From NCBI RefSeq assembly GCF_900102965.1, contig NZ_FNGM01000005.1, positions 139,407 to 203,406 of the forward strand: a stretch of 64,000 nt of DNA, read 5' to 3'. The position numbers were made by a program, and so were the translations under genes. The notes beneath the pieces are model-generated. The model made no database searches. It saw only the letters and a list, made by a program, of their open reading frames with translations, and was not told where the DNA came from. Every line of letters begins with the position of its first letter. Position 1 is the stretch's first letter. The stretch comes from Paenibacillus jilunlii. GTDB lineage: Bacteria; Bacillota; Bacilli; Paenibacillales; Paenibacillaceae. Of the stretch, positions 44,706 through 52,526 are shown piece after piece.

Positions 44706-44780
44706 TTGATCACCCCCTGGTATAGTAAATGCCTTCTATTCCTCCGTTGCTTGTACGCTTTTCCCTGATTGTACAAGAAA

Positions 44781-44806
44781 AACCCCGAACACGACCCGGG
44801 GCTTTT
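44781..44806. terminator. bidirectional terminator before the 53-residue gene
   Basis: CCCCG and CGGGG arms flanked by AAAAA on the left and CTTTTG on the right, able to act in both directions. Confidence 0.55.
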
Positions 44807-44885
44807 GTATCTTTATGGATTACCGTTTTCATGGATGGTTCCCGTCCTAACAGGCCAATATAAAAGTGAAAGGTGGGAAAACCTA

Positions 44886-45047
44886 ATGGAAATTCACAGT
44901 GACAGCTACAAGGTGGCAGCCTTGAGCGACCAGGGGGACGCGGTGGAGATCATCCGCCAGGCAGAAGCAGCCATAGCCCAAATCAACGGGAACAAACCGG
45001 TGACCCTGATCGCTTATGAGAGAACAGAGCCCAACTCCCCTAAATAA
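44886..45047 (+). CDS. small hypothetical protein, 53 residues
   Basis: Acidic-to-neutral small protein opening MEIHSDSYKVAALSDQGDAV, with a helical middle (EIIRQAEAAIAQINGNKPVTLIAYERTE). The ATG at 44886 has GGTGGG about 8 bases upstream; the earlier in-frame start at 44769 would run through a terminator. I do not recognise the family. It resembles the many small conserved proteins of Paenibacillus genomes. Confidence 0.6.
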   Translation: MEIHSDSYKVAALSDQGDAVEIIRQAEAAIAQINGNKPVTLIAYERTEPNSPK

Positions 45048-45082
45048 TACAGGACTGGTTCAGCAAAAAAAGACCTGCTGCC

Positions 45083-45418
45083 TCAGACGATGTACGCTTC
45101 GACAATATCATCGACCTGAATCCACTTCCATTCCTCCGCCCACTGCAGCTTGAACTCACGCGAGTGGGTGTGAATGGAAGTCACAAAGCCGTTCAGCTGC
45201 TTATTCCCAAAAGGATCAAACAAGACTACGGTTACCCGGACATGGCTCCGCAGCGACAGCGCCAGCGTACATTCAATTTCCTCCAGCTTCTGCTCATCCA
45301 GAAGGGGCTTTTCCCGGTGCTGCATCTCCCGTTCATCTTTATGTATCCGGCTTTTATGCTCTGGCAGCAGCATCCTGCTGCTCTCCCACAGGCCGTACCC
45401 CTCCAGCTTCTTGCCCAT
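45083..45418 (-). CDS. YolD-like family protein
   Basis: Protein of 111 residues that fits the YolD-like family (PF08863 type): an N-terminal YGLWESSRMLLPEHKSRI block, and an SM-like beta-rich C-terminal half (HVRVTVVLFDPFGNKQLNGFVTSIHTHSREFKLQ, then WKWIQVDDIVEA). YolD proteins usually precede a Y-family DNA polymerase (UvrX); no such gene is here. The ATG at 45418 has GGAGG with 8-base spacing, and the longer frame upstream lacks one. Confidence 0.85.
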   Translation of the reverse strand: MGKKLEGYGLWESSRMLLPEHKSRIHKDEREMQHREKPLLDEQKLEEIECTLALSLRSHVRVTVVLFDPFGNKQLNGFVTSIHTHSREFKLQWAEEWKWIQVDDIVEAYIV

Positions 45419-45545
45419 TATGTTTTCCTCCTTCCAGGGATGACCTGTTTTCATTTCAGCGATTGCGCTCCACAATAATCGAACGTATGTTTGTATTATA
45501 TGCGTATTCCCGCTTTTTAACAATCAGAAAAAAATGTCAGAACCG

Positions 45546-45592
45546 CAAGCAAAAGGCGCCCACAGTGTCCGCTGTGCAGCGCCTTTTGCTTG
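45546..45592 (-). terminator. strong terminator after the lipoprotein gene
   Basis: CAAGCAAAAGGCGC pairs perfectly with GCGCCTTTTGCTTG, and the CACAG/CTGTG inner stem extends it. It can act on both strands. Confidence 0.75.
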
Positions 45593-45637
45593 TCCAATGA
45601 CAAGTAAGCCTTGTTTCTTACCTTAGCAGGGTTTCGC

Positions 45638-46300
45638 TTATTTAATCTCTGTTACGGAAGTTCCCTTACCGGTCTGCGGATTTACCTGGATATCTGTTTT
45701 GCCTGTATTGGCTTGGCTGTCTGTATCCGCCTGAGAATCCGCTGCAGTCCCGCTTCCTGTACCGGCCAGTGTGTCCGTAGCCGCACTTCCCGGTTCTATC
45801 AGACCTGCTGCCACTCTAGCCTCATTCAGCTTGGAGATGCCATACAGCATCGCCACATCTGCCTGTTGGTTCATGTCCTGGAATTCCTCGGCAGTAACAT
45901 CGGGAGAAACCGCACTTTTCGAGGCTTTTTCCTTGATGGAATACGCACTCTGGAACGCAATGGCCGATTCTTTAAGCAGCTTCCGGATGTCCTCCGGCAG
46001 GCTGTTGGAGATCTTCACATCCTTGACTTCTTCAGCGATATCCGAAGCGGTGTCCTGAAATTCATCCACTGCCTTCTCCATCTCGCTGTCACTCGCTTTT
46101 CCTGTGGAGTACGAAGTTAAGGTTGTGTTGAATGCCTCCAATGAGGACTTGCCCATTTCATCGAACTTTGACATTTCATTATAAAAGTTTTGTACGTTCT
46201 CCTGCACCTCTTCATGGGAAGCAGGCACTGAGTTATTATTGCTGCAGGCGCTTAGAATGCCAACCATCATCAGCAAAGCTGCCAGTAAGGCTTGTCTCAT
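45638..46300 (-). CDS. lipoprotein of unknown function, helical
   Basis: Lipoprotein of 220 residues. The signal MRQALLAALLMMVGILSAC ends in a lipobox. The mature part at about 25-165 is strongly helical (VQENVQNFYNEMSKFDEMGKSSLEAFNTTL), and a low-complexity T/D/G/S tail follows. I do not recognise a named family. The ATG at 46300 has GGAGGG with 9-base spacing. Confidence 0.7.
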   Translation of the reverse strand: MRQALLAALLMMVGILSACSNNNSVPASHEEVQENVQNFYNEMSKFDEMGKSSLEAFNTTLTSYSTGKASDSEMEKAVDEFQDTASDIAEEVKDVKISNSLPEDIRKLLKESAIAFQSAYSIKEKASKSAVSPDVTAEEFQDMNQQADVAMLYGISKLNEARVAAGLIEPGSAATDTLAGTGSGTAADSQADTDSQANTGKTDIQVNPQTGKGTSVTEIK

Positions 46301-46504
46301 ATTAAGTATCCCTCCACTTAACAGAATAATAGCGAGTTTTGTAAAGTGCAACTGAAAATAATGTTAAAATAGCAGAGATGAAACTTATTGCAGAATTGAA
46401 GCGTATTTCGGGCAAGTACAAACAACAAAGATCCCCAGTAGTGACTGGAAATCCTTGTTATACTATAATGATTTCAACATGAATAATAGAGAGGAAGATA
46501 GCTT

Positions 46505-47005
46505 ATGCCTTACTGCACAAGCTGCGGCGCGGAATACAAGCAAGGTGCTAAATTTTGCGGAGAATGCGGCGCAAGCACTACCGGGGGCGCAGCTGCACCT
46601 GAACGCCGGGCGGCATCCGGAGCAGCACCAGGTTCCGGCTCGGGACCTGAAACAAAGCTGTGGCAGGGCAAGCCCGCAGGCATTTCCGACCGCCTCAAAG
46701 GCATCGTGCGCCTGAATACAACCACATACACCATCACCAGCCAGCGCATTATGGTCAAAACCGGGCTGATCGGGAAAGACGTGGAAGAAATCGAGCTGCT
46801 GCGGGTCAATGATTTTTCTGTGGACCAGTCCATCCCCCAGCGTATTCTGGGTATCGGAACACTTACAATATTCTCGGATGACGCTTCGTCGCCGCAGCTG
46901 CTTCTCCACAGAATCCGTCATCCCCAGACGGTGAAGGATGTGCTGCGCCAAGCTGTACGCGATGAGAAAATCGCCAACAATATCAGCTACCGGGAGCAAA
47001 TCTAA
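46505..47005 (+). CDS. zinc-ribbon plus bacterial PH-domain protein
   Basis: Protein of 166 residues. A zinc ribbon (CTSCGAEYKQGAKFCGECG) is at residues 4-22. After a G/A/P linker comes a bacterial PH (bPH_2 type) domain at about 55-160 (LNTTTYTITSQRIMVKTGLIGKDVEEIELLRVNDFSVDQSI). Such proteins are of unknown role, often membrane-associated. The ATG at 46505 has GAGG about 9 bases upstream. It faces the GH26 gene convergently. Confidence 0.82.
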   Translation: MPYCTSCGAEYKQGAKFCGECGASTTGGAAAPERRAASGAAPGSGSGPETKLWQGKPAGISDRLKGIVRLNTTTYTITSQRIMVKTGLIGKDVEEIELLRVNDFSVDQSIPQRILGIGTLTIFSDDASSPQLLLHRIRHPQTVKDVLRQAVRDEKIANNISYREQI

Positions 47006-47023
47006 CCCGCTGGCCAACCTTAT

Positions 47024-47128
47024 TTAGGGAAGAGAGATCGCCCCGGCCGGAATGAGGCTTTTCACTTGGCTGGGGCTTTCCCACATCAGCACCACCCGCG
47101 CATCCCCCTGGTTCTCATAGCACTCCAC
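47024..47128 (-). pseudogene. severed C-terminal piece of a PA14 domain after the GH26 gene
   Basis: Reading on in frame past the GH26 stop (TAG, 47129-47131) gives 34 residues beginning VECYENQGDARVVLMWESPS and then a TAA. This is the typical last strand of PA14 carbohydrate-binding domains (VEYYENxGDARxxLxWxSPSQ). The GH26 protein itself ends in GLNGQ, the usual first residues of a PA14 domain. The middle of the domain appears to have been deleted. Confidence 0.65.
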
Positions 47129-48211
47129 CTACTGCCCGTTCAGACCCGGCATGGGTGCAGCTTCAGTTATTGAAGCATACTGCGCCACCTTCGCCGCGTA
47201 TTCCTCTCTGGTGAGCACAAAGGAATTCTTCATAAAAGCCTTGATGACTGCATCGCTGTTCTTCTCATACAGCAGCTTCCCCCAGTTCATCTGGTAAGAC
47301 CATTTATTCTGGGTTTTGGCCAGCACCGCCGGGGATGGGAGTTCCCCGTTCTCGCCTATGGCGATCAGCTTGCCGCGGCCCAGATTCCACATGGCATCAT
47401 GGTGGCTCTTCTTGAAATCCGCTTCATAGATATCCAGAGCCAACACATCCACCTTGCCGGCGCCCGGGTAATAGTCCTTTGGCTCATCAGACCACTGGTT
47501 TTTGGCATTAGGGCTCCACACCCACAGCAGATTATGCAGCTTATGATACGCTGTGTACCGGTCGAACATGATGTTCCACAGCTTGCTGAACGAGCTTTTC
47601 TGGCCCCACCAGAACCAGCCGCCGTTCATCTCATGGTACGGACGCCAGAGTACCGGCACGCCTGCATTTGCAAGCTTTTTCAAAGACTGGGCGGTCTTGT
47701 CCAGCTCCGCGATCAGCTTTTTGTACTGAGCGGTACCCGGAGTGATATATTTGGCAAAATCCGCTTCGCTAAGACTCATCGAGACATTCGACCAGGCCGG
47801 AGCGGTCCCCGGCAAATTCTCATGATAGCTCATGGTGACGATTCCGCCCGCCTTATGCCACCGGATTGCGCTGTCTACCACGGCCTGCCGCTGAATATCG
47901 ATTTGTTGCGCCGTCTGATTATCAATCGCTCCCAGCTCATAGCCGTGGAGTGCGGCATATTGTCCGCTGGTCACCTTGAGCTTGCCGCTGAATTCATCCG
48001 GGCTCTCCAGATAATCATGCTGCCCGCTGATAATTCCTTGTCCCTGTAAGCGGTATAACGTTTTTAGCAGCTTCCGGGCCGGAGACGCAAGCGCAGCATC
48101 TGCAGGGGACATCTGCACATTCCGGAATGCCGCCTGCCACTGTACATCCCCGACCAGCCGTGATGCGGAATCCAGCAAATCCCGAATGCGCGATTCCATC
48201 TCTTCCACCAT
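47129..48211 (-). CDS. GH26 beta-mannanase-like glycosidase, truncated at its C-terminal domain
   Basis: GH26 enzyme of 360 residues. The catalytic domain shows IISGQHDYLESP, SYHENLPG, the acid/base Glu (E194) in VLWRPYHEMNGGWFWWG and a nucleophile Glu (E287) in KLIAIGENGE. GH26 members mostly cleave beta-1,4-mannan. No signal peptide is visible at any possible start: ATG 48211 is used here, but 48199, GTG 48259 and others are open, so either it is cytoplasmic or the secretion signal was lost. The protein ends where a PA14 domain should begin (see 47024-47128). Confidence 0.85.
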   Translation of the reverse strand: MVEEMESRIRDLLDSASRLVGDVQWQAAFRNVQMSPADAALASPARKLLKTLYRLQGQGIISGQHDYLESPDEFSGKLKVTSGQYAALHGYELGAIDNQTAQQIDIQRQAVVDSAIRWHKAGGIVTMSYHENLPGTAPAWSNVSMSLSEADFAKYITPGTAQYKKLIAELDKTAQSLKKLANAGVPVLWRPYHEMNGGWFWWGQKSSFSKLWNIMFDRYTAYHKLHNLLWVWSPNAKNQWSDEPKDYYPGAGKVDVLALDIYEADFKKSHHDAMWNLGRGKLIAIGENGELPSPAVLAKTQNKWSYQMNWGKLLYEKNSDAVIKAFMKNSFVLTREEYAAKVAQYASITEAAPMPGLNGQ

Positions 48212-48456
48212 CCTATCCCTTTTTTCTACATCATACGGGGAACTGTCGGACAAGTGCACGGCGAATCGACATAAAATCGGCGTATCCTCCCTTCTTTTGC
48301 TAAGTTCACTATTCTAAAGGAAGCAATAATTAAGCTATACTGATTAAGTCTACGCTTATAATAGCAGCGGCTCACAGCTAAAGCTTAGGCTTTCAGCCAT
48401 TTTTGTACGAGGCTGTATTCTGGAGCATAGCTAACCCAATTGTAGGAGGCAGCAAC

Positions 48457-48897
48457 GTGAAGTCCAAGAAATTCATCCCAAGTCTCATCATCACCGTGCT
48501 GCTCTTGATTGCCGCTTATTGGTTCGAACAGAACGGCGATCTGCCCGGCAGCCGGCCGGCTGCAGAAGAAACAGACGTTGTCCAGTTGATGTTCCCGAGC
48601 GACCGTTTCCCGGAGACGGCCCGGCACATTCAGGACGCCATCCGCAGCGGAGAGTCCAGTATCTGCACCATTGACCGGCAGGAAGCAGACGACAACCGCA
48701 AGGAATCTCTGAAAGGGGTTCCCACCAAAAAAGGCTATGACCGTGACGAATGGCCGATGGCCATGTGCGAGGAAGGCGGCAGCGGGGCCGATATTGAATA
48801 CATAACGCCCAGCGACAACCGGGGGGCCGGAAGCTGGGTTGGCAACCAACTGGAGGGACTTCCCGATGGTACGCGGGTAGAATACATACTCAAGTAA
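48457..48897 (+). CDS. secreted deoxyribonuclease, NucA/NucB family
   Basis: Extracellular DNase of 146 residues that matches recalled Bacillus NucB along the whole mature part: FPSDRFPETARHIQDAI, CTIDRQEADDNRKESLKGVP, KKGYDRDEWPMAMCEEGG, then YITPSDNRGAGSWVGNQL. An N-terminal hydrophobic segment (KKFIPSLIITVLLLIAAYWF) directs export. The GTG start at 48457 has AGGAGG with 7-base spacing; the longer frame upstream has no site. NucB is made during sporulation and disperses DNA-rich biofilm; the same role is likely here. Confidence 0.92.
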   Translation: MKSKKFIPSLIITVLLLIAAYWFEQNGDLPGSRPAAEETDVVQLMFPSDRFPETARHIQDAIRSGESSICTIDRQEADDNRKESLKGVPTKKGYDRDEWPMAMCEEGGSGADIEYITPSDNRGAGSWVGNQLEGLPDGTRVEYILK

Positions 48898-48987
48898 CGG
48901 GGATTATGTAAATGATCCCGATTACCTGCCCGATCAGCTTTTCCATATCTCTGCGCCCATATTGACCCCTCCCCTATAAAGAAACAG

Positions 48988-49024
48988 GAACATTTGAATG
49001 CATCACATGAGAACGAATGTTCCT
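48988..49024. repeat. inverted repeat ahead of the 59-residue gene
   Basis: AGGAACATT and AATGTTCCT are perfect 9-base arms around a 20-base loop. It may be an operator or an mRNA hairpin. The remaining sequence between the NucB-like gene and 49090 shows nothing else. Confidence 0.45.
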
Positions 49025-49089
49025 TATGCAACAATACAGATAAAAGGCGTAAAATAGGTGGGATATTATTCCACACGCGGAGAGCCAGG

Positions 49090-49269
49090 GTGTTCTATAT
49101 CTGTTATCGGGGAAAAAAACTGTATGGGCCTATGTCTGAGGAGGAGGCCTTAAAAGAATGGTTTGCGCTTGCAGGAACGGTCAAAGAACTGTATATCATT
49201 GAGACGGATGAGGCCACAGGAAAAATCAAACGCCAGATCGGACCTTCTGTCCGCAGGAAAAAGAAATAG
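49090..49269 (+). CDS. small hypothetical protein, 59 residues
   Basis: Basic small protein opening MFYICYRGKKLYGPMSEEEAL and ending in GPSVRRKKK. I start it at GTG 49090, which has GGAG with 7-base spacing. The frame is open back to 48994, but that would read through the inverted repeat. No family was recognised. Confidence 0.5.
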   Translation: MFYICYRGKKLYGPMSEEEALKEWFALAGTVKELYIIETDEATGKIKRQIGPSVRRKKK

Positions 49270-49317
49270 CCCTATCCGGCAATTCGCCAGACAGGGCTGC
49301 ACTCACTGATCGAATGT

Positions 49318-49473
49318 TTAGAATATACAGGCTTTAGTGATAATAACCAGCAAAATGAACAATACCAGAATCGCACCTGTTGAAGTAAAAGGACTGCACA
49401 CCGGCATTGGAGGGCCTTGATTCACTCCACCTACATTATTGCCACATCCGCAACCATAATCTGCTCCCATCAT
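49318..49473 (-). CDS. YjcZ-family small sporulation protein
   Basis: Protein of 51 residues found by translating the minus strand. It begins MMGADYGCGCGNNVGG, has a short P-rich region, and ends in FTSTGAILVLFILLVIITKACIF. The Cys/Gly-rich front and single TM tail with FTSTGAILVLFILLVII are typical of the YjcZ/YjcZ_2 family made in sporulating bacilli. AGGAGG lies 5-8 bases before the paired ATG codons at 49473 and 49470. Confidence 0.85.
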   Translation of the reverse strand: MMGADYGCGCGNNVGGVNQGPPMPVCSPFTSTGAILVLFILLVIITKACIF

Positions 49474-49688
49474 TCATTCCTCCTCACAAATATTGACTAC
49501 AGCACAGAATATGTAGAAGGCAAACATGCCGTATGGGCCAATTGGCAAAGAAATACCATTCACCTAATCAATTGCGCCCGTGGAGTCGATATACTAAGGG
49601 AAGCCATAAAACTAAGCTTTTGCAGTTGAGGCGGGTTTTACGGAGTTCAGGGCATAACGCTCACTAACTTTGTTCAGGAGGTGCGAAA

Positions 49689-49865
49689 ATGGATGTTGCC
49701 GCTCTATCGGTATCGATGAACCAGGCCAGTCTGAAACAGGCTGTAGGCCTTCAGGTGCTTAGCATTGCCAAGAATCAGGCTGAAATCCAGGGTCAGAATT
49801 TAACGCAAATGCTTGCACAGAGCTTGGACCCAAACTTAGGAAAAACACTTGATATTAAGGTTTGA
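49689..49865 (+). CDS. YjfB-family small protein (putative motility protein)
   Basis: Protein of 58 residues beginning MDVAALSVSMNQASLKQAV, with the amphipathic helix of the YjfB family (PF14070 type; annotated as putative motility protein) and QGQNLTQMLAQSLDP after it. The ATG at 49689 has a perfect AGGAGGTG with 5-base spacing, and a terminator follows. Confidence 0.85.
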   Translation: MDVAALSVSMNQASLKQAVGLQVLSIAKNQAEIQGQNLTQMLAQSLDPNLGKTLDIKV

Positions 49866-49912
49866 TTGCTTTATGCTTAGATACATAAGAACACAGGTTC
49901 GCGGAACCCCCT

Positions 49913-49935
49913 AAGCCCCTTTGGGCTTTTCTTTT
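49913..49935 (+). terminator. terminator after the YjfB-family gene
   Basis: AAGCCC and GGGCTT arms around a 4-base loop, followed by TTCTTTT. Confidence 0.8.
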
Positions 49936-49979
49936 GACCATAAATACGAACATACGATCTTATATCTGAGGTGAATCGC

Positions 49980-50522
49980 ATGCATTCCTATTATCAAATG
50001 ACTGCTCTGGAGAAGTGGACGGAGGATTTGTATGAACGGCTGGACATCAAGAAGCCGGAACAAATATCAATTGCATATATTGCCGAACGCCTGAATATCT
50101 GGGTTCATTATCTGGATGTGAGGAGTAAAGGGATTGAGGCCTCTGCCGGCATGTACAGCATGTTCATCGATAACCGGCTTCCTGAAGAACTGCAGCGCCT
50201 GGAATTTCTGCATGAGCTTTGCCACCTGCTCCGTCATGCCGGCAGCCACACACTGATGCCTGAGCAATTCACGCAGGCAGAGAAGGATGAATCAGAGCGG
50301 TTTATTCTGTATGCGGCCATGCCTTACTCCATGATCTCGAAGATGATACTGCCCGAACTGCGGGAAGATGCGATTCAAGAGCTTGCTGCAACCTTTCAGG
50401 TCCCGCTCGAGCTGGCACTGCAGCGGATTGACCAGATTCAGCGCCGGGTATTTCAGGGGCAGCTGATTGCTGTGATGGAGCGGAACGAGGACAGAAAATT
50501 AATCCACAGACATATTCGGTAA
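49980..50522 (+). CDS. ImmA/IrrE-family metallopeptidase
   Basis: Protein of 180 residues. The zinc-peptidase motif is FLHELCHLLRH (HExxH) at about residues 77-87, followed by a late conserved Glu region (EKDESERFILYAAMPYSMI). This is the ImmA/IrrE family; ImmA cleaves an ICE repressor in Bacillus, while stand-alone members respond to stress. No XRE repressor gene is adjacent here. The ATG at 49980 has GAGGTG with 6-base spacing; an in-frame GTG at 49971 overlaps that site. Confidence 0.88.
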   Translation: MHSYYQMTALEKWTEDLYERLDIKKPEQISIAYIAERLNIWVHYLDVRSKGIEASAGMYSMFIDNRLPEELQRLEFLHELCHLLRHAGSHTLMPEQFTQAEKDESERFILYAAMPYSMISKMILPELREDAIQELAATFQVPLELALQRIDQIQRRVFQGQLIAVMERNEDRKLIHRHIR

Positions 50523-50604
50523 ATGCAGCGGGGATAATAATACACATCATGCAGAGCAGTGCCTCCAGACTAAAAGGCGAAATTAACCCGTAAGGGGGAG
50601 CAGT

Positions 50605-50766
50605 ATGGAAGCCATCCAAGTTATCCAGCTATTATTGACCCACCCGGATTACAGTGTGGACGCAGTACACCCCGAAATTCCGGATTTTGTCGGCATCGAA
50701 GCCATTGAAGTAGATCATGAAACCCAGACCTTCTCCATTCTATTGCAGGAGCCGCAAGATGATTGA
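50605..50766 (+). CDS. small acidic hypothetical protein, 53 residues
   Basis: Acidic small protein opening MEAIQVIQLLLTHPDYSVDA, with IPDFVGIEAIEVDHETQTFSI after it and a QEPQDD end. AAGGGGGAG lies 4 bases before the ATG at 50605. It follows the ImmA/IrrE gene by 82 bases. No family was recognised. Confidence 0.6.
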   Translation: MEAIQVIQLLLTHPDYSVDAVHPEIPDFVGIEAIEVDHETQTFSILLQEPQDD

Positions 50767-50811
50767 TGTCTTAACTATAAGGAATACAATCTGGCCGTTG
50801 AACCCAAAAAT

Positions 50812-50835
50812 GCCCCTGCCGTTATCCGGCAGGGC
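50812..50835 (-). terminator. hairpin in the 50767-51090 gap
   Basis: GCCCCTGCCG pairs with CCGGCAGGGC; on the minus strand it is followed by ATTTTTGGG, so it is oriented against the neighbouring plus-strand genes. It may be bidirectional. Confidence 0.5.
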
Positions 50836-50958
50836 CCATCTATATGAATCAGGGGAACCTTATGAAGCAGGCCTGAATCATACACGTTGAGACCGCCCAA
50901 TCTCAGCTATCATCCCCTCCGTCAACAGTTTGTCATTTTTTATAACATAAATATGTTT

Positions 50959-50987
50959 TTGTCAGGTCAAATCCGTGTAAATAATAC
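50959..50987 (+). promoter_or_regulatory. sigma-A-like promoter for the alpha-CTD-like gene
   Basis: TTGTCA (50959-50964) and TAATAC (50982-50987) are 17 bases apart, in an AT-rich stretch 104 bases before the TTG start at 51091. Confidence 0.5.
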
Positions 50988-51090
50988 TATAATCGCAAAA
51001 ACCTGAGTATTTTTTACATAATTATGCATTCATTATGTATTTAATGTGATTATATATACCGCAAGCATCTAGACAAGGAGATGACAGTAT

Positions 51091-51480
51091 TTGGAAATAA
51101 GCCTGCCACACGATATCCCTCTGCTCGTTTCTATTCCGGTAGCCAAAGCGTTTTACCCTTTCCCGATTTATTTCCTGCGTCTTGCCGCTCCTGCCCCCTA
51201 TGACAAGAGCATATCCAGAATCCTCAACTCACTGAACGAAAACAACTATTCTTCTATTGATAAAGTGCAGAATGCCACGATCGGAGAACTGAGACGGGTT
51301 AGAAATTTCGGTGAAAAAGGACTTGTTATCCTTCTCGAGCTCTTGCAAACCTTATCCCGGCAGCCTGAATTAGTACTCGAAACCGATAAGCTTGATCCCA
51401 GCCTCCGTGCTGAACTTGAGCATCTCAAACAGGTGATGCCTGTAAGGCTGCAGCTGCTGGATATTGGAATCGAAGTATAA
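51091..51480 (+). CDS. small protein resembling the RNA polymerase alpha C-terminal domain
   Basis: Protein of 129 residues. The segment at about 40-90 (ISRILNSLNENNYSSIDKVQNATIGELRRVRNFGEKGLVILLELL) follows the helix-hairpin-helix pattern of the RpoA C-terminal domain (SxRxxNxLxxxxIxTxxDLxxxxxxELLxxxxFGxKSxxEI). There is no alpha N-terminal domain. The TTG at 51091 has AAGGAG 10 bases upstream. It may modulate transcription or simply bind DNA. Confidence 0.65.
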   Translation: MEISLPHDIPLLVSIPVAKAFYPFPIYFLRLAAPAPYDKSISRILNSLNENNYSSIDKVQNATIGELRRVRNFGEKGLVILLELLQTLSRQPELVLETDKLDPSLRAELEHLKQVMPVRLQLLDIGIEV

Positions 51481-51531
51481 TTATAGACCAAGAATGATAA
51501 CGCCAAGCGTCATATACATAAAAAGAAACAG

Positions 51532-51822
51532 CTAATTGTCCTTTTTTAATCGCGGCGGTTCTTTAGGATCAAGCTGTGTCCAGTCTGAAGCATCTCTGTC
51601 TGTGAAAATATATTTAGTATTAGGCTCATCAGCAAATATTACATATACAGGAAATTTAGGCATAGAACTAAACTTAGCTTTAACACTCACTATATCAGAT
51701 TCAGAATACCCCTCTACAGTAATTTCCCAAGATGAAATTGAGCTAGAATCCAGAGGATATTTCAACTCCGTGACAATGTAGCCATTTCTGATTTTACCGC
51801 TTTTTCTAACCTTCCGCTTCTA
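51532..51822 (-). pseudogene. hypothetical protein fragment lacking a 5' end
   Basis: The minus frame reads about 95 codons up to a TAG. Its composition is protein-like (NGYIVTELKYPLDSSSI, then FPVYVIFADEPNTKYIFTD), but no ATG or ribosome site precedes it, so it is probably the 3' end of a lost gene. TTG at 51765 would give a 77-residue product without a good ribosome site. No family was recognised. Confidence 0.45.
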
Positions 51823-51846
51823 TTTCTTTACAGACCTCAACATAGC

Positions 51847-51875
51847 AAAAACCCCTTGCTAGGCAAGGGGTTTTG
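51847..51875 (-). terminator. terminator of the tRNA pair
   Basis: ACCCCTTGC and GCAAGGGGT pair perfectly around TAG, flanked by AAAA and TTTT; on the minus strand a TTTTTGC tail follows. Confidence 0.85.
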
Positions 51876-51880
51876 AGAAG

Positions 51881-51954
51881 TGGGCCCTACAGGACTCGAA
51901 CCTGTGACCAATCGGTTATGAGCCGACCGCTCTAACCAACTGAGCTAAGGGCCC
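51881..51954 (-). tRNA. tRNA-Ile2 (anticodon CAU, lysidine type)
   Basis: 74-base tRNA with GGGCCCT/AGGGCCC acceptor arms, D arm GCTC-GAGC, anticodon arm GTCGG-CTCATAA-CCGAT and T arm ACAGG-TTCGAGT-CCTGT. The CAT anticodon with CTCATAA loop and the close likeness to Bacillus and E. coli minor tRNA-Ile favour Ile2 (CAU modified to lysidine-AU) over elongator Met. CCA is not encoded. Confidence 0.85.
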
Positions 51955-51997
51955 GGATCTAGGATTCCGTATATACAATGGCTGTCTGAGAAAATAA

Positions 51998-52078
<81 letters not shown>

Positions 52079-52160
52079 TCAGTAATCATATTCAAACAGC
52101 GACAATAGATAATATACATCATATCCGGGTCAAAAGTCAAGGATGATTTTGGTTAATGAG

Positions 52161-52325
52161 TCAGGGAAGGAAACGTACCCCATACCGCCCCTTGCGCGAA
52201 CGGTATATTTCCACAAAGCGCGGGTCATGGTAGCCGTAGATCCAGCCGTCCTGCTCCAGCCTTTTGGCCAGGCAGCCTGCTTGAAATCTTGTCCTGAACA
52301 GCTTAGCAAAGTAGATCCAATTCAT
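52161..52325 (-). CDS. small basic hypothetical protein, 54 residues
   Basis: Protein found on the minus strand: MNWIYFAKLFRTRFQAG at the front, then KRLEQDGWIYGYHDPRFVEIY and a basic RSRKGRYGVRFLP end. AGAGGGG lies 4 bases before the ATG at 52325. A 15-base tandem duplication sits just upstream (52351-52380). No family was recognised; it looks coding by composition and ribosome site. Confidence 0.6.
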   Translation of the reverse strand: MNWIYFAKLFRTRFQAGCLAKRLEQDGWIYGYHDPRFVEIYRSRKGRYGVRFLP

Positions 52326-52350
52326 CGTCCCCTCTTCTCCTTTTCACAAG

Positions 52351-52380
52351 TGATGTCCTTCCGCTTGATGTCCTTCCGCT
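52351..52380. repeat. perfect tandem 15-base duplication
   Basis: TGATGTCCTTCCGCT occurs twice in a row (52351-52365 and 52366-52380), 26 bases upstream of the 54-residue gene. Confidence 0.9.
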
Positions 52381-52470
52381 GTGAAGTTATTATACCCCGT
52401 TTCAGAAGAAAACCTTAGGCCGAACCGGGAAGAGGGGCTGCCAAATTCTGTGTGGGTGTACTTCAGACTG

Positions 52471-52501
52471 AAAATCCCTCACTGCTGAAGTGAGGGATTC
52501 G
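52471..52501 (-). terminator. terminator of the pyr operon
   Basis: AATCCCTCACT and AGTGAGGGATT pair perfectly around GCTGA; on the minus strand TTTT follows. It lies 26 bases past the pyrE stop. Confidence 0.85.
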
Positions 52502-52526
52502 TATGCAATATGTCTATCCTAGATTC

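Noticed and set aside
49417..49629. 70-codon plus frame opposite the YjcZ-family gene
   Set aside because: Its first third is antisense to a well-supported small gene and it has no ribosome site; the remainder resembles nothing known.
52143..52418. 91-codon plus frame near initiator tRNA
   Set aside because: It is antisense to the 54-residue gene with a good ribosome site and runs through the tandem repeat.
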